NCBI RefSeq assembly: GCF_023856365.1
Contig: NW_026042474.1
Location: 184,400-248,399, forward strand
DNA length: 64,000 bases
From: Brienomyrus brachyistius
Lineage: Eukaryota; Chordata; Actinopteri; Osteoglossiformes; Mormyridae
Reading direction: 5' to 3'
Position 1 is the first letter of the stretch; every line of letters starts with the position of its first letter. This document shows positions 27,071 through 41,293 of this stretch, piece after piece. Below the pieces are notes generated by a model that worked only from the letters and a program-made list of their open reading frames with translations, searched no databases and was not told the origin of the DNA. The position numbers and the translations under genes are program-made.

Positions 27071-30000
27071 GACCAGAGTCCTGATCCTTAGGGGGATGGA
27101 GTCCCAAGATGCATCGGGCCAGAGTGCTGATACTTAGGGGGATGGAGTCCCAAGATGTATAGGGCCAGGGTCCCGACACATAGGGGGACGGAGACCGAAG
27201 ATGCATAAAGCCAGAGTCCTGATACTTAGGGGGACGGAGTCCCAATATTCTTAAGGCCAGGGTCCTGACACATAGGGGGGCGGAGTCCCAAGATGCATAG
27301 GGCCAGAGTGCTGATACTTAGTGGGACAGAGTCCAAGGATGCATAGGGCCAGAGTGCTAATACTTAGCGGGATGGAGTCCCAAGATGCATAGGGCTAGTG
27401 TGCTGTTACTTAGGGGGAGGGAGTCCCAAGATGCATAGGGCCAGAGTCCTGGCACATGGGGGGAAGGAGTCCCAAGATGCATAGGGCCAGAGTCCTGATA
27501 CTTAGGGGGACGGAGTCCCAAGATGCATAGGGAGAGAGTGCTGACACATAGGGGGATGGAGTCCCAAGATGCAAAGGGCCAGAGTACTGACACATAGGGG
27601 GACGGAGTCCCAAGATGCATAGGGCCAGAGTCCTGACACATAGGGGGACGAAGTCCAAAGATGCATAGGGCCAGAGTGCTGATCCTTAGGGGGACGGAGA
27701 CCCAAGATGCATTGGGCCAGAGTGCTGATACTTAGGGACACGGAGTCCCAAGATGCATTGGGCCAGAGTGCTGATACTTAGGGGGACTGAGTCCCAAGAT
27801 GCATAGGGCCAGAGGCCTGATACTTAGGGGGACTGAGTGCCAAGATACATAGGGCCAGAGTGCTGATACTTAGGGGGAAGGAGTCCCAAGATGCATAGGG
27901 CCAGAATCCTGACACATAGGGGGACGGAGTCCCAAGATGCCTAGGGCCAGAGTGCTGATACTTAAGGGGACAGAGTCCCAAGATGCATAGGGCCAGAGTC
28001 CTGATACTTACCGGGACGGAGTCCAAAAATGCATAGGGCTAGAGTCCTGACATATAGGGGGACGAAGTCTCAAGATGCATAGGGCCAGAGTGCTGATCCT
28101 TAGGGGGACGGAGTCCCAAGATGCATAGGGCCAGAGTCCTGATATATAGGGGGGCGGAGTCCCTAGATGCTTAGGGCCAGAGTCCTGACACATAGGGGAA
28201 CGGAGTCCCAAGATGCTTAGGGCCAGAGTCCTGACACATAGGGGAACGGAGTCCCAAGATGCATAGGGCCAAAGTGCTGATACTTACGGGAACGGAGTCC
28301 CAAGATGCATAGGGCTAGAGTCCTGACACATAGGGGGGCGGAGTCCGAAGATGCATAGGGCCAGAGTGCTGATACTTAGGGACACGGAGTCCCAAGATGC
28401 ATTGGGCCAGAGTGCTGATACTTAGGGGGACGGAGTCCCAAAATGCATAGGGCTAGAGTCCTGACATATAGGGGGACGAAGTCCCAAGATGCATAGGGCC
28501 AGAGTGCTGATCCTTAGGGGGACGGAGTCCCAAGATGCATAGGGCCAGAGTCCTGATATATAGGGGGGCGGAGTCCCAAGATGCTTAGGGCCAGAATGCT
28601 GATACTTAGGGGGACGGAGTCCCAAGATGCATAGGGCCAGAGTCCTGATATATAGGGGGGCGGAGTCCCAAGATGCTTAGGGCCAGAGTCCTGACACATA
28701 GGGGAACGGAGTCCCAAGATGCTTAGGGCCAGAGTCCTGACACATAGGGGAACGGAGTCCCAAGATGCATAGGGCCAAAGTGCTGATACTTACGGGAACG
28801 GAGTCCCAAGATGCATAGGGCTAGAGTCCTGACACATAGGGGGGCGGAGTCCGAAGATGCATAGGGCTAGAGTGCTGATACTTAGGGACACGGAGTCCCA
28901 AGATGCATTGGGCCAGAGTGCTGATACTTAGGGGGACGGAGTCCCAAAATGCATAGGGCTAGAGTCCTGACATATAGGGGGACGAAGTCCCAAGATGCAT
29001 AGGACCAGAGTCCTGATCCTTAGGGGGATGGAGTCCCAAGATGCATCGGGCCAGAGTGCTGATACTTAGGGGGACGGAGTCCCAAGATGTATAGGGCCAG
29101 GGTCCCGACACATAGGGGGACGGAGACCGAAGATGCATAAAGCCAGAGTCCTGATACTTAGGGGGACGGAGTCCCAATATTCTTAGGGCCAGGGTCCTGA
29201 CACATAGGGGGGCGGAGTCCCAAGATGCATAGGGCCAGAGTGCTGATACTTAGTGGGACAGAGTCCAAGGATGCATAGGGCCAGAGTGCTAATACTTAGC
29301 GGGATGGAGTCCCAAGATGCATAGGGCTAGTGTGCTGTTACTTAGGGGGAGGGAGTCCCAAGATGCATAGGGCCAGAGTGCTGATACTTAGGGGGACGGA
29401 GTCCCAAGATGCATAGGGCCAGAGTCCTGGCACATGGGGGGAAGGAGTCCCAAGATGCATAGGGCCAGAGTCCTGATACTTAGGGGGACGGAGTCCCAAG
29501 ATGCATAGGGAGAGAGTGCTGACACATAGGGGGATGGAGTCCCAAGATGCAAAGGGCCAGAGTACTGACACATAGGGGGACGGAGTCCCAAGATGCATAG
29601 GGCCAGAGTCCTGACACATAGGGGGACGAAGTCCAAAGATGCATAGGGCCAGAGTGCTGATCCTTAGGGGGACGGAGACCCAAGATGCATTGGGCCAGAG
29701 TGCTGATACTTAGGGACACGGAGTCCCAAGATGCATTGGGCCAGAGTGCAGATACTTAGGGGGACTGAGTCCCAAGATGCATAGGGCCAGAGGCCTGATA
29801 CTTAGGGGGACTGAGTGCCAAGATACATAGGGCCAGAGTGCTGATACTTAGGGGGACGGAGTCCCAAGATGCATAGGGCCAGAATCCTGACACATAGGGG
29901 GACGGAGTCCCAAGATGCCTAGGGCCAGAGTGCTGATACTTAAGGGGACAGAGTCCCAAGATGCATAGGGCCAGAGTCCTGATACTTACCGGGACGGAGT

Positions 30001-30970
30001 CCAAAAATGCATAGGGCTAGAGTCCTGACATATAGGGGGACGAAGTCTCAAGATGCATAGGGCCAGAGTGCTGATCCTTAGGGGGACGGAGTCCCAAGAT
30101 GCATAGGGCCAGAGTCCTGATATATAGGGGGGCGGAGTCCCTAGATGCTTAGGGCCAGAGTCCTGACACATAGGGGAACGGAGTCCCAAGATGCTTAGGG
30201 CCAGAGTCCTGACACATAGGGGAACGGAGTCCCAAGATGCATAGGGCCAAAGTGCTGATACTTACGGGAACGGAGTCCCAAGATGCATAGGGCTAGAGTC
30301 CTGACACATAGGGGGACGGAGTCCGAAGATGCATAGGGCCAGAGTGCTGATACTTAGGGACACGGAGTCCCAAGATGCATTGGGCCAGAGTGCTGATACT
30401 TAGGGGGACGGAGTCCCAAAATGCATAGGGCTAGAGTCCTGACATATAGGGGGACGAAGTCCCAAGATGCATAGGGCCAGAGTGCTGATCCTTAGGGGGA
30501 CGGAGTCCCAAGATGCATAGGGCCAGAGTCCTGATATATAGGGGGGCGGAGTCCCAAGATGCTTAGGGCCAGAATGCTGATACTTAGGGGGACGGAGTCC
30601 CAAGATGCATAGGGCCAGAGTCCTGATATATTGGGGGGCGGAGTCCCAAGATGCTTAGGGCCAGAGTCCTGACACATAGGGGAACGGAGTCCCAAGATGC
30701 TTAGGGCCAGAGTCCTGACACATAGGGGAACGGAGTCCCAAGATGCATAGGGCCAAAGTGCTGATACTTACGGGAACGGAGTCCCAAGATGCATAGGGCT
30801 AGAGTCCTGACACATAGGGGGGCGGAGTCCGAAGATGCATAGGGCTAGAGTGCTGATACTTAGGGACACGGAGTCCCAAGATGCATTGGGCCAGAGTGCT
30901 GATACTTAGGGGGACGGAGTCCCAAAATGCATAGGGCTAGAGTCCTGACATATAGGGGGACGAAGTCCCA
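27070..30970 (+). repeat. HOR: 1932/1978-bp (42/43-monomer) tandem duplication
   Basis: Copy 1 is about 27070-28995 and copy 2 about 29000-30970. The offset is 1932 at the left and 1978 after about 27420, because copy 2 keeps one monomer missing from copy 1. Diagnostic shared variants include CCAATATTCTTA, CTGTTACTTAGG, AGAGGCCTGATAC and the GGAGTCCCTAGATGCTTAGG monomer. A third relative of the same string lies at about 52130-54050, some 25 kb away. Confidence 0.85.
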
Positions 30971-32565
30971 AGATGCATAGGGCCAGAGTGCTGATCCTTA
31001 GGGGGACGGAGTCCCAAGATGCATAGGGCCAGAGTCCTGATATATAGGGGGGCGCAGTCCCAAGATGCTTAGGGCCAGAATGCTGATACTTAGGGGGACG
31101 GAGTCCCAAGATGCATAGGGCCAGAGTGCTGATACTCAGGGGGACGGATTCCCAAGATGCATAGGACCAGAGTCCTGATCCTTAGGGGGATGCAGTCCCA
31201 AGATGCATCGGGCCAGAGTGCTGATACTTAGGGGGACGGAGTCCCAAGATGTATAGGGCAAGGGTCCCGACACATAGGGGGACGGAGACCCAAGATGCAT
31301 AAAGCCAGTGTCCTGATACTTAGGGGGACGGAGTCCCAAGATTCTTAGGGCCAGGGTCCTGACACATAGGGGGGCGGAGTCCCAAGATGCATAGGGCCAG
31401 AGTGCTGATACTTAGTGGGACAGAGTCCAAAGATGCATAGGGCCAGAGTGCTAATACTTAGCGGGATGGAGTCCGAAGATGCATAGGGCTAGTGTGCTGA
31501 TACTTAGGGGGACGGAGTCCCAAGATGCATAGGGCCAGAGTGCGGATACTTAGGGGGTCGGAGTCCCAAGATGCATAGGGCCAGAGTCCTGACACATGGG
31601 GGGAAGGAGTCCCAAGATGCATAGGGCCAGAGTCCTGATACTTAGGGGGACGGAGTCCCAAGATGCATAGGGAGAGAGTGCTGACACATAGGGGGATGGA
31701 GTCCCAAGATGCAAAGGGCCAGAGTACTGACACATAGGGGGACGGAGTCCCAAGATGCATAGGGCTAGAGTCCTGACACATAGGGGGACGAAGTCCAAAG
31801 ATGCATAGGGCCAGAGTGCTGATCCTTAGGGACACGGAGTCCCAAGATGCATTGGGCCAGAGTGCTGATACTTCGGGGGACGGAGTCCCAAGATGCACAG
31901 TGCCAGAGTCCTGATACTTAGGGGGACTGAGTGCCAAGATACATAGGGCCAGAGTGCTGATACTTAGGGGGACGGTGTCCCAAGATGCATAGGGCCAGAG
32001 TCTTGATACTTAGGGTGATGGAGTCCCAAGATGCATAGGGCCAGAGTCCTGACACATAGGGGGACGGAGTCCCAAGATGCCTAGGGCCAGAGTGCTGATA
32101 CTTAAGGGGACAGAGTCCGAAGATGCATAGGGCCAGAGTCCTGATACTTACCGGGACGGAGTCCCAAAATGCATAGGGCTAGAGTCCTGACATATAGGGG
32201 GACGAAGTCTCAAGATGCATAGGGCCAGAGTGCTGATCCTTAGGGGGACGGAGTCCCAAGATGCATAGGGCCAGAGTCCTGATATATAGGGGGGCGGAGT
32301 CCCAAGATGCTTAGGGCCAGAGTCCTGACACATAGGGGAACGGAGTCCCAAGATGCATAGGGCCAAAGTGCTGATACTTACGGGAACGGAGTCCCAAGAT
32401 GCATAGGGCTAGAGTCCTGACACATAGGGGGGCGGAGTCCGAAGATGCATAGGGCCAGAGTGCTGATACTTAGGGACACGGAGTCCCAAGATGTATTGGG
32501 CCAGAGTGCTGATACTTAGGGGGACGGAGTCCCAAGATGCATAGGGCCAGAGTCCTGATACTTAG
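30970..32565 (+). repeat. Mosaic satellite stretch
   Basis: The string at about 31136-32400 is closely related to 38620-39900, 40000-41200, 43740-45000 and 45130-46300, sharing for example the GGGGGATGCAGTCCC and GGGGGTCGGAGTCCC monomers. It is therefore a more distant relative of the 1380-bp HOR described further right. Confidence 0.78.
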
Positions 32566-34780
32566 GGGGACGGAGTGCCAAGATACATATTGCCAGAGTG
32601 CTGATACTTAGGCGGACGGTGTCCCAAGATGCATAGGGCCAGAGTCTTGATACTTAGGGGGATGGAGTCCCAAGATGCATAGGGCCAGAGTCTTGACACA
32701 TAGGGGGACGGAGTCCCAAGATGCCTAGGGCCAGAGTGCTGATACTTAGGGGGACGGAGTCCCAAGATGCATAGGGCCAGAGAGTTGACACATAGGGGGA
32801 CGGAATCCCAAGATGCATAGGGCCAGAGTGCTGAAACTTAGGGGGACGGAGTCCCAAGATGCATAGGGCCAGAGTCCTGACACATAGGGGGACGGAGTCC
32901 CAAGATGCCTAGGGCCAGAGTGCTGATACTTAAGGGGACGAAGTCCAAAGATGCATAGGGCCAGAGTCCTGATACTTACGGGGACGGAGTCCCAAAATGC
33001 ATAGGGCTAGAGTCCTGACATATAGGGGGACGAAGTCCCAAGATGCATAGGGCCAGAGTGCTGATCCTTAGGGGGACGGAGTCCCAAGATGCATAGGGCC
33101 AGAGTCCTGATATATAGGGGGGCGGAGTCCCAAGATGCTAAGGGCCAGAATGCTGATACTTAGGGGGACGGAGTCCCAAGATGCATAGGGCCAGAGTGCT
33201 GATACTCAGGGGGACGGATTCCCAAGATGCATAGGGCCAGAGTCCTGATACTTAGGGGGACGGAGTCCCAAGATGCATAGGGCCAGAGTCCTGATACATA
33301 GGTGGATGGAGTCCCAAGATGCATAGGACCAAAGTCCTGATCCTTAGGGGGATGGAGTCCCAAGATGCATCGGGCCAGAGTGCTGATACTTAGGGGGACG
33401 GAGTCCCAAGATGTATAGGGCCAGGGTCCCGACACATAGGGGGACGGTGACCCAAGATGCATAAAGCCAGAGTCCTGATACTTAGGGGGACGGAGTCCCA
33501 AGATTCTTAGGGCCAGGGTCCTGACACATAGGGGGTCGGAGTCCCAAGATGCATAAAGCCTGAGTCCTGATACTTAGGGGGACGGAGTCCCAAGATGTAT
33601 AGGGCCAGGGTCCCGACACATAGGGGGACGGAAACCCAAGATGCATAAAGCCAGAGTCCTGATACTTAGGGGGACGGAGTGCCAAGATACATAGGGCCAG
33701 AGTGCTGATACTTAGGCGGACGGTGTCCCAAGATGCATAGGGCCAGAGTCTTGATACTTAGGGGGATGGAGTCCCAAGATGCATAGGGCCAGAGTCCTGA
33801 CACATAGGGGGACGGAGTCCCAAGATGCCTAGGGCCAGAGTGCTGATACTTAGGGGGACGGAGTCCCAAGATGCATAGGGCCAGAGAGTTGACACATAGG
33901 GGGACGGAATCCCAAGATGCATAGGGCCAGAGTGCTGAAACTTAGGGGGACGGAGTCCCAAGATGCATAGGGCCAGAGTCCTGACACATAGGGGGACGGA
34001 GTCCCAAGATGCCTAGGGCCAGAGTGCTGATACTTAAGGGGACGAAGTCCAAAGATGCATAGGGCCAGAGTCCTGATACTTACGGGGACGGAGTCCCAAA
34101 ATGCATAGGGCTAGAGTCCTGACATATAGGGGGACGAAGTCCCAAGATGCATAGGGCCAGAGTGCTGATCCTTAGGGGGACGGAGTCCCAAGATGCATAG
34201 GGCCAGAGTCCTGATATATAGGGGGGCGGAGTCCCAAGATGCTAAGGGCCAGAATGCTGATACTTAGGGGGACGGAGTCCCAAGATGCAAAGGGCCAGAG
34301 TGCTGATACTCAGGGGGACGGATTCCCAAGATGCATAGGGCCAGAGTCCTGATACTTAGGGGGACGGAGTCCCAAGATGCATAAGGCCAGAGTCCTGATA
34401 CAAAGGTGGATGGAGTCCCAAGATGCATAGGACCAGAGTCCTGATCCTTAGGGGGATGGAGTCCCAAGATGCATCGGGCCAGAGTGCTGATACTTAGGGG
34501 GACGGAGTCCCAAGATGTATAGGGCCAGGGTCCCGACACATCGGGGGACGGTGACCCAAGATGCATAAAGCCAGAGTCCTGATACTTAGGGGGACGGAGT
34601 CCCAAGATTCTTAGGGACAGGGTCCTGACACATAGGGTGGCGGAGTCCCAAGATGCATAAAGCCTGAGTCCTGATACTTAGGGGGAGGGAGTCCCAAGTT
34701 GTATAGGGCCAGGGTCCCGACTCATAGGGGGACGGAAACCCAAGATGCATAAAGCCAGAGTCCTGATACTTAGGGGGACG
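32565..34780 (+). repeat. HOR: 1104-bp (24-monomer) tandem duplication, second instance
   Basis: Copy 1 is about 32565-33668 and copy 2 about 33669-34780, at offset 1104. Both begin at a GGAGTGCCAAGATACAT monomer and share the CCAGAGAGTTGACACAT variant (32781 and 33885). The period equals that of the pair at 1160-3367, but the monomer strings differ, so the shared length need not mean shared origin. Confidence 0.83.
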
Positions 34781-35203
34781 GAGTCCCTAGATTCTTAGGG
34801 CCAGGGTCCTGACACATAGCGGGACGAAGTCCAAAGATGCATAGGGCCAGAGTGCTGATACTCATGGGGATGGAGTCCCAAGATGCAAAGGGCCAGAGTG
34901 CTGATACTTAGGGGGACGGAGTCCCAAGTTGCATAGGGCCAGAGTCCTGACTCATAGGGGGATGAAGTCCCAAGATGCATAGGGCCAGAGTCCTGACACA
35001 TAGGGGGATGGAGTCCCAAGATGCATAAGGCCAGAGTATTGATACTTAGGGGGACGGAGTCCCAAGATGCATAGGGCCAGAGTGCTGATACTTAGGGGGA
35101 CGGAGTCCCAAGATGTATAGGACCAGGGTCCTGACACATAGGGAGACGGAGTCCTAAGGTACATAGGGCCAGAGTCCTGATACTTAGGGGGACGGAGTCC
35201 CAA
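34765..35203 (+). repeat. Dispersed block shared with 8.1-8.6, 11.6-12.1, 13.5-14.0 and 15.2-15.6 kb
   Basis: A string starting at a GGAGTCCCTAGATTCTTAGG monomer and including the CTGACTCATAGGGGGATGAAG and AAGGTACATAGGG variants appears here and at about 8140, 11640, 13525 and 15180. Offset from the 15.2-kb copy is 19596 bp (426 x 46). Part of the string is also at about 42740-43060 and 47800-48120. Such a match across 20 kb of unrelated HORs implies exchange or copying between distant parts of the array. Confidence 0.78.
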
Positions 35204-35655
35204 AATGCTTAGGGTCAGGGTCCTGACACATAGGGGGGCGGAGTCCCAACATGCATAGGGCCAGAGTGCTGATACTTAGGTGGACAGAGTCCAAAGATGC
35301 ATAGGGCCAGAGCGCTAATACTTAGGGGGATGGAGTCCCAAGATGCATAGGGCCAGAGTGCTAATACTTAGGGGGACGGAGTCCCAAGTTGCATTGGGCC
35401 AGAGTCCTGACACATAGGGGGACGAACTCCAAAGACGCATAGGGCCAGTGTGCTGATACTTAGGGGGACGGAGTCCCAAGATGCATAGGGCCTGAGTGGT
35501 GACACATAGGGGGACGGAATCCCAAGATGCATAGGGCCAGAGTGCTGAAACTTAGGGGGACGGAGTCCCAAGATGCATAGGGCCAGAGTCCTGACACATA
35601 GGGGGACGGAGTCCCAAGATGCCTAGGGCCAGAGTGCTGATACTTAAGGGGACGG

Positions 35656-38180
35656 AGTCCAAAGATGCATAGGGCCAGAGTCCTGATACTTACGGGGACG
35701 GAGTCCCAAAATGCATAGGGCTAGAGTCCTGACATATAGGGGGACGAAGTCCCAAGATGCATAGGGCCAGAGTGCTGATCCTTAGGGGGACGGAGTCCCA
35801 AGATGCATAGGGCCAGAGTCCTGATATATTGGGGGGCGGAGTCCCAAGATGCTTAGGGCCAGAATGCTGATACTTAGGGGGACGGAGTCCCAAGATGCAT
35901 AGGGCCAGAGTGCTGATGCTCAGGGGGACGGATTCCCAAGATGCATAGGGCCAGAGTCCTGATACTTAGGGGGACGGAGTCCCAAGATCCATAGGGCCAG
36001 AGTCCAGATACTTAGGCAGACGGAGTCCCAAGATGCATAGGGCCAGAGTCCTGACACATAGGGGGATGGAGTCCCAAGATGCATAGGGCCAGAGTCCTGA
36101 TACTTAGGGTGATGGAGTCCCAAGATCCATCGGGCCAGAGTGCTGATACTTAGGGGGACGGAGTCCCAAGATGTATAGGGCCAGGGTCCTGACACATAGG
36201 GGGACGGAGACCCAAGATGCATAAAGCCAGAGTCCTGATACTTAGGGGGACGGAGTCCCAAGATTCTTAGGGCCAGGGTCCTGACACATAGGGGGGCGGA
36301 GTCCCAAGATGCATAGGGCCAGAGTGCTGATACTTAGGGGGACAGAGTCCAAAGATGCATAGGGCCAAAGTGCTAATACTTAGCGGGATGGAGTCCCAAG
36401 ATGCATAGGGCTAGTGTGCTGATACTTAGGGGGACGGAGTCCCAAGATGCATAGGGCCAGAGTGCTGATACTTAGGGGGACAGAGTCCAAAGATGCATAG
36501 GGCCAGAGCGCTAATACTTAGGGGGATGGAGTCCCAAGATGCATAGGGCCAGAGTGCTAATACTTAGGGGGACGGAGTCCCAAGTTGCATTGGGCCAGAG
36601 TCCTGACACATAGGGGGACGAACTCCAAAGACGCATAGGGCCAGTGTGCTGATACTTAGGGGGACGGAGTCCCAAGATGCATAGGGCCTGAGTGGTGACA
36701 CATAGGGGGACGGAATCCCAAGATGCATAGGGCCAGAGTGCTGAAACTTAGGGGGACGGAGTCCCAAGATGCATAGGGCCAGAGTCCTGACACATAGGGG
36801 GACGGAGTCCCAAGATGCCTAGGGCCAGAGTGCTGATACTTAAGGGGACGGAGTCCAAAGATGCATAGGGCCAGAGTCCTGATACTTACGGGGACGGAGT
36901 CCCAAAATGCATAGGGCTAGAGTCCTGACATATAGGGGGACGAAGTCCCAAGATGCATAGGGCCAGAGTGGTGACACATAGGGGGAGGGAATCCCAAGAT
37001 GCATAGGGCCAGAGTGCTGACACATAGGGGGACGGAGTCCCAAGATGCCTAGGGCCAGAGTGCTGATACTTAAGGGGACGGAGTCCAAAGATGCATAGGG
37101 CCAGAGTCCTGATACTTACGGGGACGGAGTCCCAAAATGCATAGGGCTAGATTCCTGACATATAGGGGGACGAAGTCCCAAGATGCATAGGGCCAGAGTG
37201 CTGATCCTTAGGGGGACGGAGTCCCAAGATGCATAGGGCCAGAGTCCTGATACTTACGGGGACGGAGTCCCAAAATGCATAGGGCTAGAGTCCTGACATA
37301 TAGGGGGACGAAGTCCCAAGATGCATAGGGCCAGAGTGCTGATCCTTAGGGGGACGGAGTCCCAAGATGCATAGGGCCAGAGTCCTGATATATAGGGGGG
37401 CGGAGTCCCAAGATGCTTAGGGCCAGAATGCTGATACTTAGGGGGACGGAGTCCCAAGATGCATAGGGCCAGAGTGCTGATGCTCAGGGGGACGGATTCC
37501 CAAGATGCATAGGGCCAGAGTCCTGATACTTAGGGGGACGGAGTCCCAAGATCCATAGGGCCAGAGTCCAGATACTTAGGCAGACGGAGTCCCAAGATGC
37601 ATAGGGCCAGAGTCCTGACACATAGGGGGATGGAGTCCCAAGATGCATAGGGCCAGAGTCCTGATACTTAGGGTGATGGAGTCCCAAGATCCATCGGGCC
37701 AGAGTGCTGATACTTAGGGGGACGGAGTCCCAAGATGTATAGGGCCAGGGTGCTGACACATAGGGGGACGGAGACCCAAGATGCATAAAGCCAGAGTCCT
37801 GATACTTAGGGGGACGGAGTCCCAAGATTCTTAGGGCCAGGGTCCTGACACATAGGGGGGCGGAGTCCCAAGATGCATAGGGCCAGAGTGCTGATACTTA
37901 GGGGGACAGAGTCCAAAGATGCATAGGGCCAAAGTGCTAATACTTAGCGGGATGGAGTCCCAAGATGCATAGGGCTAGTGTGCTGATACTTAGGGGGACG
38001 GAGTCCCAAGATGCATAGGGCCAGAGTGCTGATACTTAGGGGGACAGAGTCCAAAGATGCATAGGGCCAGAGCGCTAATACTTAGGGGGATGGAGTCCCA
38101 AGATGCATAGGGCCAGAGTGCTAATACTTAGGGGGACGGAATCCCAAGTTGCATTGGGCCAGAGTCCTGACACATAGGGG
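35656..38180 (+). repeat. HOR: 1564-bp (34-monomer) tandem repeat, second copy partial
   Basis: Copy 1 is about 35656-37219; the second copy runs from about 37220 to 38180 before diverging. Corresponding monomers sit 1564 bp apart (34 x 46). Shared markers are CTGATGCTCAGGGGGACGG (35910 and 37474) and the AAGATCCATAGGG / CCAGATACTTAGGCAGAC pair. The same string also occurs at about 48780-49400, 12880 bp (280 monomers) to the right of copy 1. Confidence 0.8.
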
Positions 38181-38409
38181 GATGAAGTCCCAAGACGCAT
38201 AGGGCCAGTCTGCTGATACTTAGGGGGATGGAGTCCCAAGATGCATAGGGCCAGAGTGGTGACACATAGGGGGAGGGAATCCCAAGATGCATAGGGCCAG
38301 AGTGCTGACACATAGGGGGACGGAGTCCCAAGATGCCTAGGGCCAGAGTGCTGATACTTAAGGGGACGGAGTCCAAAGATGCATAGGGCCAGAGTCCTGA
38401 TACTTACGG

Positions 38410-41293
38410 GGACGGAGTCCCAAAATGCATAGGGCTAGAGTCCTGACATATAGGGGGACGAAGTCCCAAGATGCATAGGGCCAGAGTGCTGATCCTTAGG
38501 GGGACGGAGTCCCAAGATGCATAGGGCCAGAGTCCTGATATATAGAGGGGCGGAGTCCCAAGATGCTTAGGGCCAGAATGCTGATACTTAGGGGGACGGA
38601 GTCCCAAGATGCATATGGCCAGAGTGCTGATACTCAGGGGGACGGATTCCCAAGATGCATAGGGCCAGAGTCCTGATACTTAGGGGGACGGAGTCCCAAG
38701 ATGCATAGGGCCAGAGTCCTGATACATAGGTGGATGGAGTCGCAAGATGCATAGGACCAGAGTCCTGATCCTTAGGGGGATGCAGTCCCAAGATGCATCG
38801 GGCCAGAGTGCTGATACTTAGGGGGACGGAGTCCCAAGATGTATAGGGCCAGGGTCCCCACACATAGGGGGACGGAGACCCAAGATGCATAAAGCCAGTG
38901 TCCTGATACTTAGGGGGACGGAGTCCCAAGATTCTTAGGGCCAGGGTCCTAACACATAGGGGGGCGGAGTCCCAAGATGCATAGGGCCAGAGTGCTGATA
39001 CTTAGTGGGACAGAGTCCAAAGATGCATAGGGCCAGAGTGCTAATACTTAGCGGGATGGAGTCCCAAGATGCATAGGGCTAGTGTGCTGATACTTAGGGG
39101 GACGGAGTCCCAAGATGCATAGGGCCAGAGTGCTGATACTTAGGGGGTCGGAGTCCCAAGATGCATAGGGCCAGAGTCCTGACACATGGGGGGAAGGAGT
39201 CCCAAGATGCATAGGGCCAGAGTCCTGATACTTAGGGGGACGGAGTCCCAAGATGCATAGGGAGAGAGTGCTGACACATAGGGGGATGGAGTCCCAAGAT
39301 GCAAAGGGCCAGAGTACTGACACATAGGGGGACGGAGTCCCAAGATGCATAGGGCTAGAGTCCTGACACATAGGGGGACGAAGTCCAAAGATGCATAGGG
39401 CCAGAGTGCTGATCCTTAGGGGGACGGAGTCCCAAGATGCATTGGGCCAGAGTGCTGATACTTAGGGACACGGAGTCCCAAGATGCATTGGGCCAGAGTG
39501 CTGATACTTAGGGGGACGGAGTCCCAAGATGCATAGGGCCAGAGTCCTGATACTTAGGGGGACTGAGTGCCAAGATACATAGGGCCAGAGTGCTGATACT
39601 TAGGGGGACGGTGTCCCAAGATGCATAGGGCCAGAGTCTTGATACTTAGGGTGATGGAGTCCCAAGATGCATAGGGCCAGAGTCCTGACACATAGGGGGA
39701 CGGAGTCCCAAGATGCCAAGGGCCAGAGTGCTGATACTTAAGGGGACAGAGTCCGAAGATGCATAGGGCCAGAGTCCTGATACTTACCGGGACGGAGTCC
39801 CAAAATGCATAGGGCTAGAGTCCTGACATATAGGGGGACGAAGTCTCAAGATGCATAGGGCCAGAGTGCTGATCCTTAGGGGGACGGAGTCCCAAGATGC
39901 ATAGGGCCAGAGTCCTGATATATAGGGGGGCGGAGTCCCAAGATGCTTAGGGCCAGAATGCTGATACTTAGGGGGACGGAGTCCCAAGATGCATATGGCC
40001 AGAGTGCTGATACTCAGGGGGACGGATTCCCAAGATGCATAGGGCCAGAGTCCTGATACTTAGGGGGACGGAGTCCCAAGATGCATAGGGCCAGAGTCCT
40101 GATACATAGGTGGATGGAGTCGCAAGATGCATAGGACCAGAGTCCTGATCCTTAGGGGGATGCAGTCCCAAGATGCATCGGGCCAGAGTGCTGATACTTA
40201 AAGGGACGGAGTCCCAAGATGTATAGGGCCAGGGTCCCGACACATAGGGGGACGGAGACCCAAGATGCATAAAGCCAGTGTCCTGATACTTAGGGGGACG
40301 GAGTCCCAAGATTCTTAGGGCCAGGGTCCTAACACATAGGGGGGCGGAGTCCCAAGATGCATAGGGCCAGAGTGCTGATACTTAGTGGGACAGAGTCCAA
40401 AGATGCATAGGGCCAGAGTGCTAATACTTAGCGGGATGGAGTCCCAAGATGCATAGGGCTAGTGTGCTGATACTTAGGGGGACGGAGTCCCAAGATGCAT
40501 AGGGCCAGAGTGCTGATACTTAGGGGGTCGGAGTCCCAAGATGCATAGGGCCAGAGTCCTGACACATGGGGGGAAGGAGTCCCAAGATGCATAGGGCCAG
40601 AGTCCTGATACTTAGGGGGACGGAGTCCCAAGATGCATAGGGAGAGAGTGCTGACACATAGGGGGATGGAGTCCCAAGATGCAAAGGGCCAGAGTACTGA
40701 CACATAGGGGGACGGAGTCCCAAGATGCATAGGGCTAGAGTCCTGACACATAGGGGGACGAAGTCCAAAGATGCATAGGGCCAGAGTGCTGATCCTTAGG
40801 GGGACGGAGTCCCAAGATGCATTGGGCCAGAGTGCTGATACTTAGGGACACGGAGTCCCAAGATGCATTGGGCCAGAGTGCTGATACTTAGGGGGACGGA
40901 GTCCCAAGATGCATAGGGCCAGAGTCCTGATACTTAGGGGGACTGAGTGCCAAGATACATAGGGCCAGAGTGCTGATACTTAGGGGGACGGTGTCCCAAG
41001 ATGCATAGGGCCAGAGTCTTGATACTTAGGGTGATGGAATCCCAAGATGCATAGGGCCAGAGTCCTGACACATAGGGGGACGGAGTCCCAAGATGCCAAG
41101 GGCCAGAGTGCTGATACTTAAGGGGACAGAGTCCGAAGATGCATAGGGCCAGAGTCCTGATACTTACCGGGACGGAGTCCCAAAATGCATAGGGCTAGAG
41201 TCCTGACATATAGGGGGACGAAGTCTCAAGATGCATAGGGCCAGAGTGCTGATCCTTAGGGGGACGGAGTCCCAAGATGCATAGGGCCAGAGT
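38410..41293 (+). repeat. HOR: 1380-bp (30-monomer) tandem duplication
   Basis: Copy 1 is about 38410-39789 and copy 2 about 39790-41293, at offset 1380 (30 x 46). Shared markers include GGAGTCGCAAGATGC (38738 and 40118), GGGGGATGCAGTCCC, GGGGGTCGGAGTCCC and GATGCCAAGGGCC. The match ends near 41294, where copy 2 moves into a GTGCTGATACTT monomer. The unit recurs twice more at 43.7-46.3 kb as part of the larger duplication. Confidence 0.84.
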
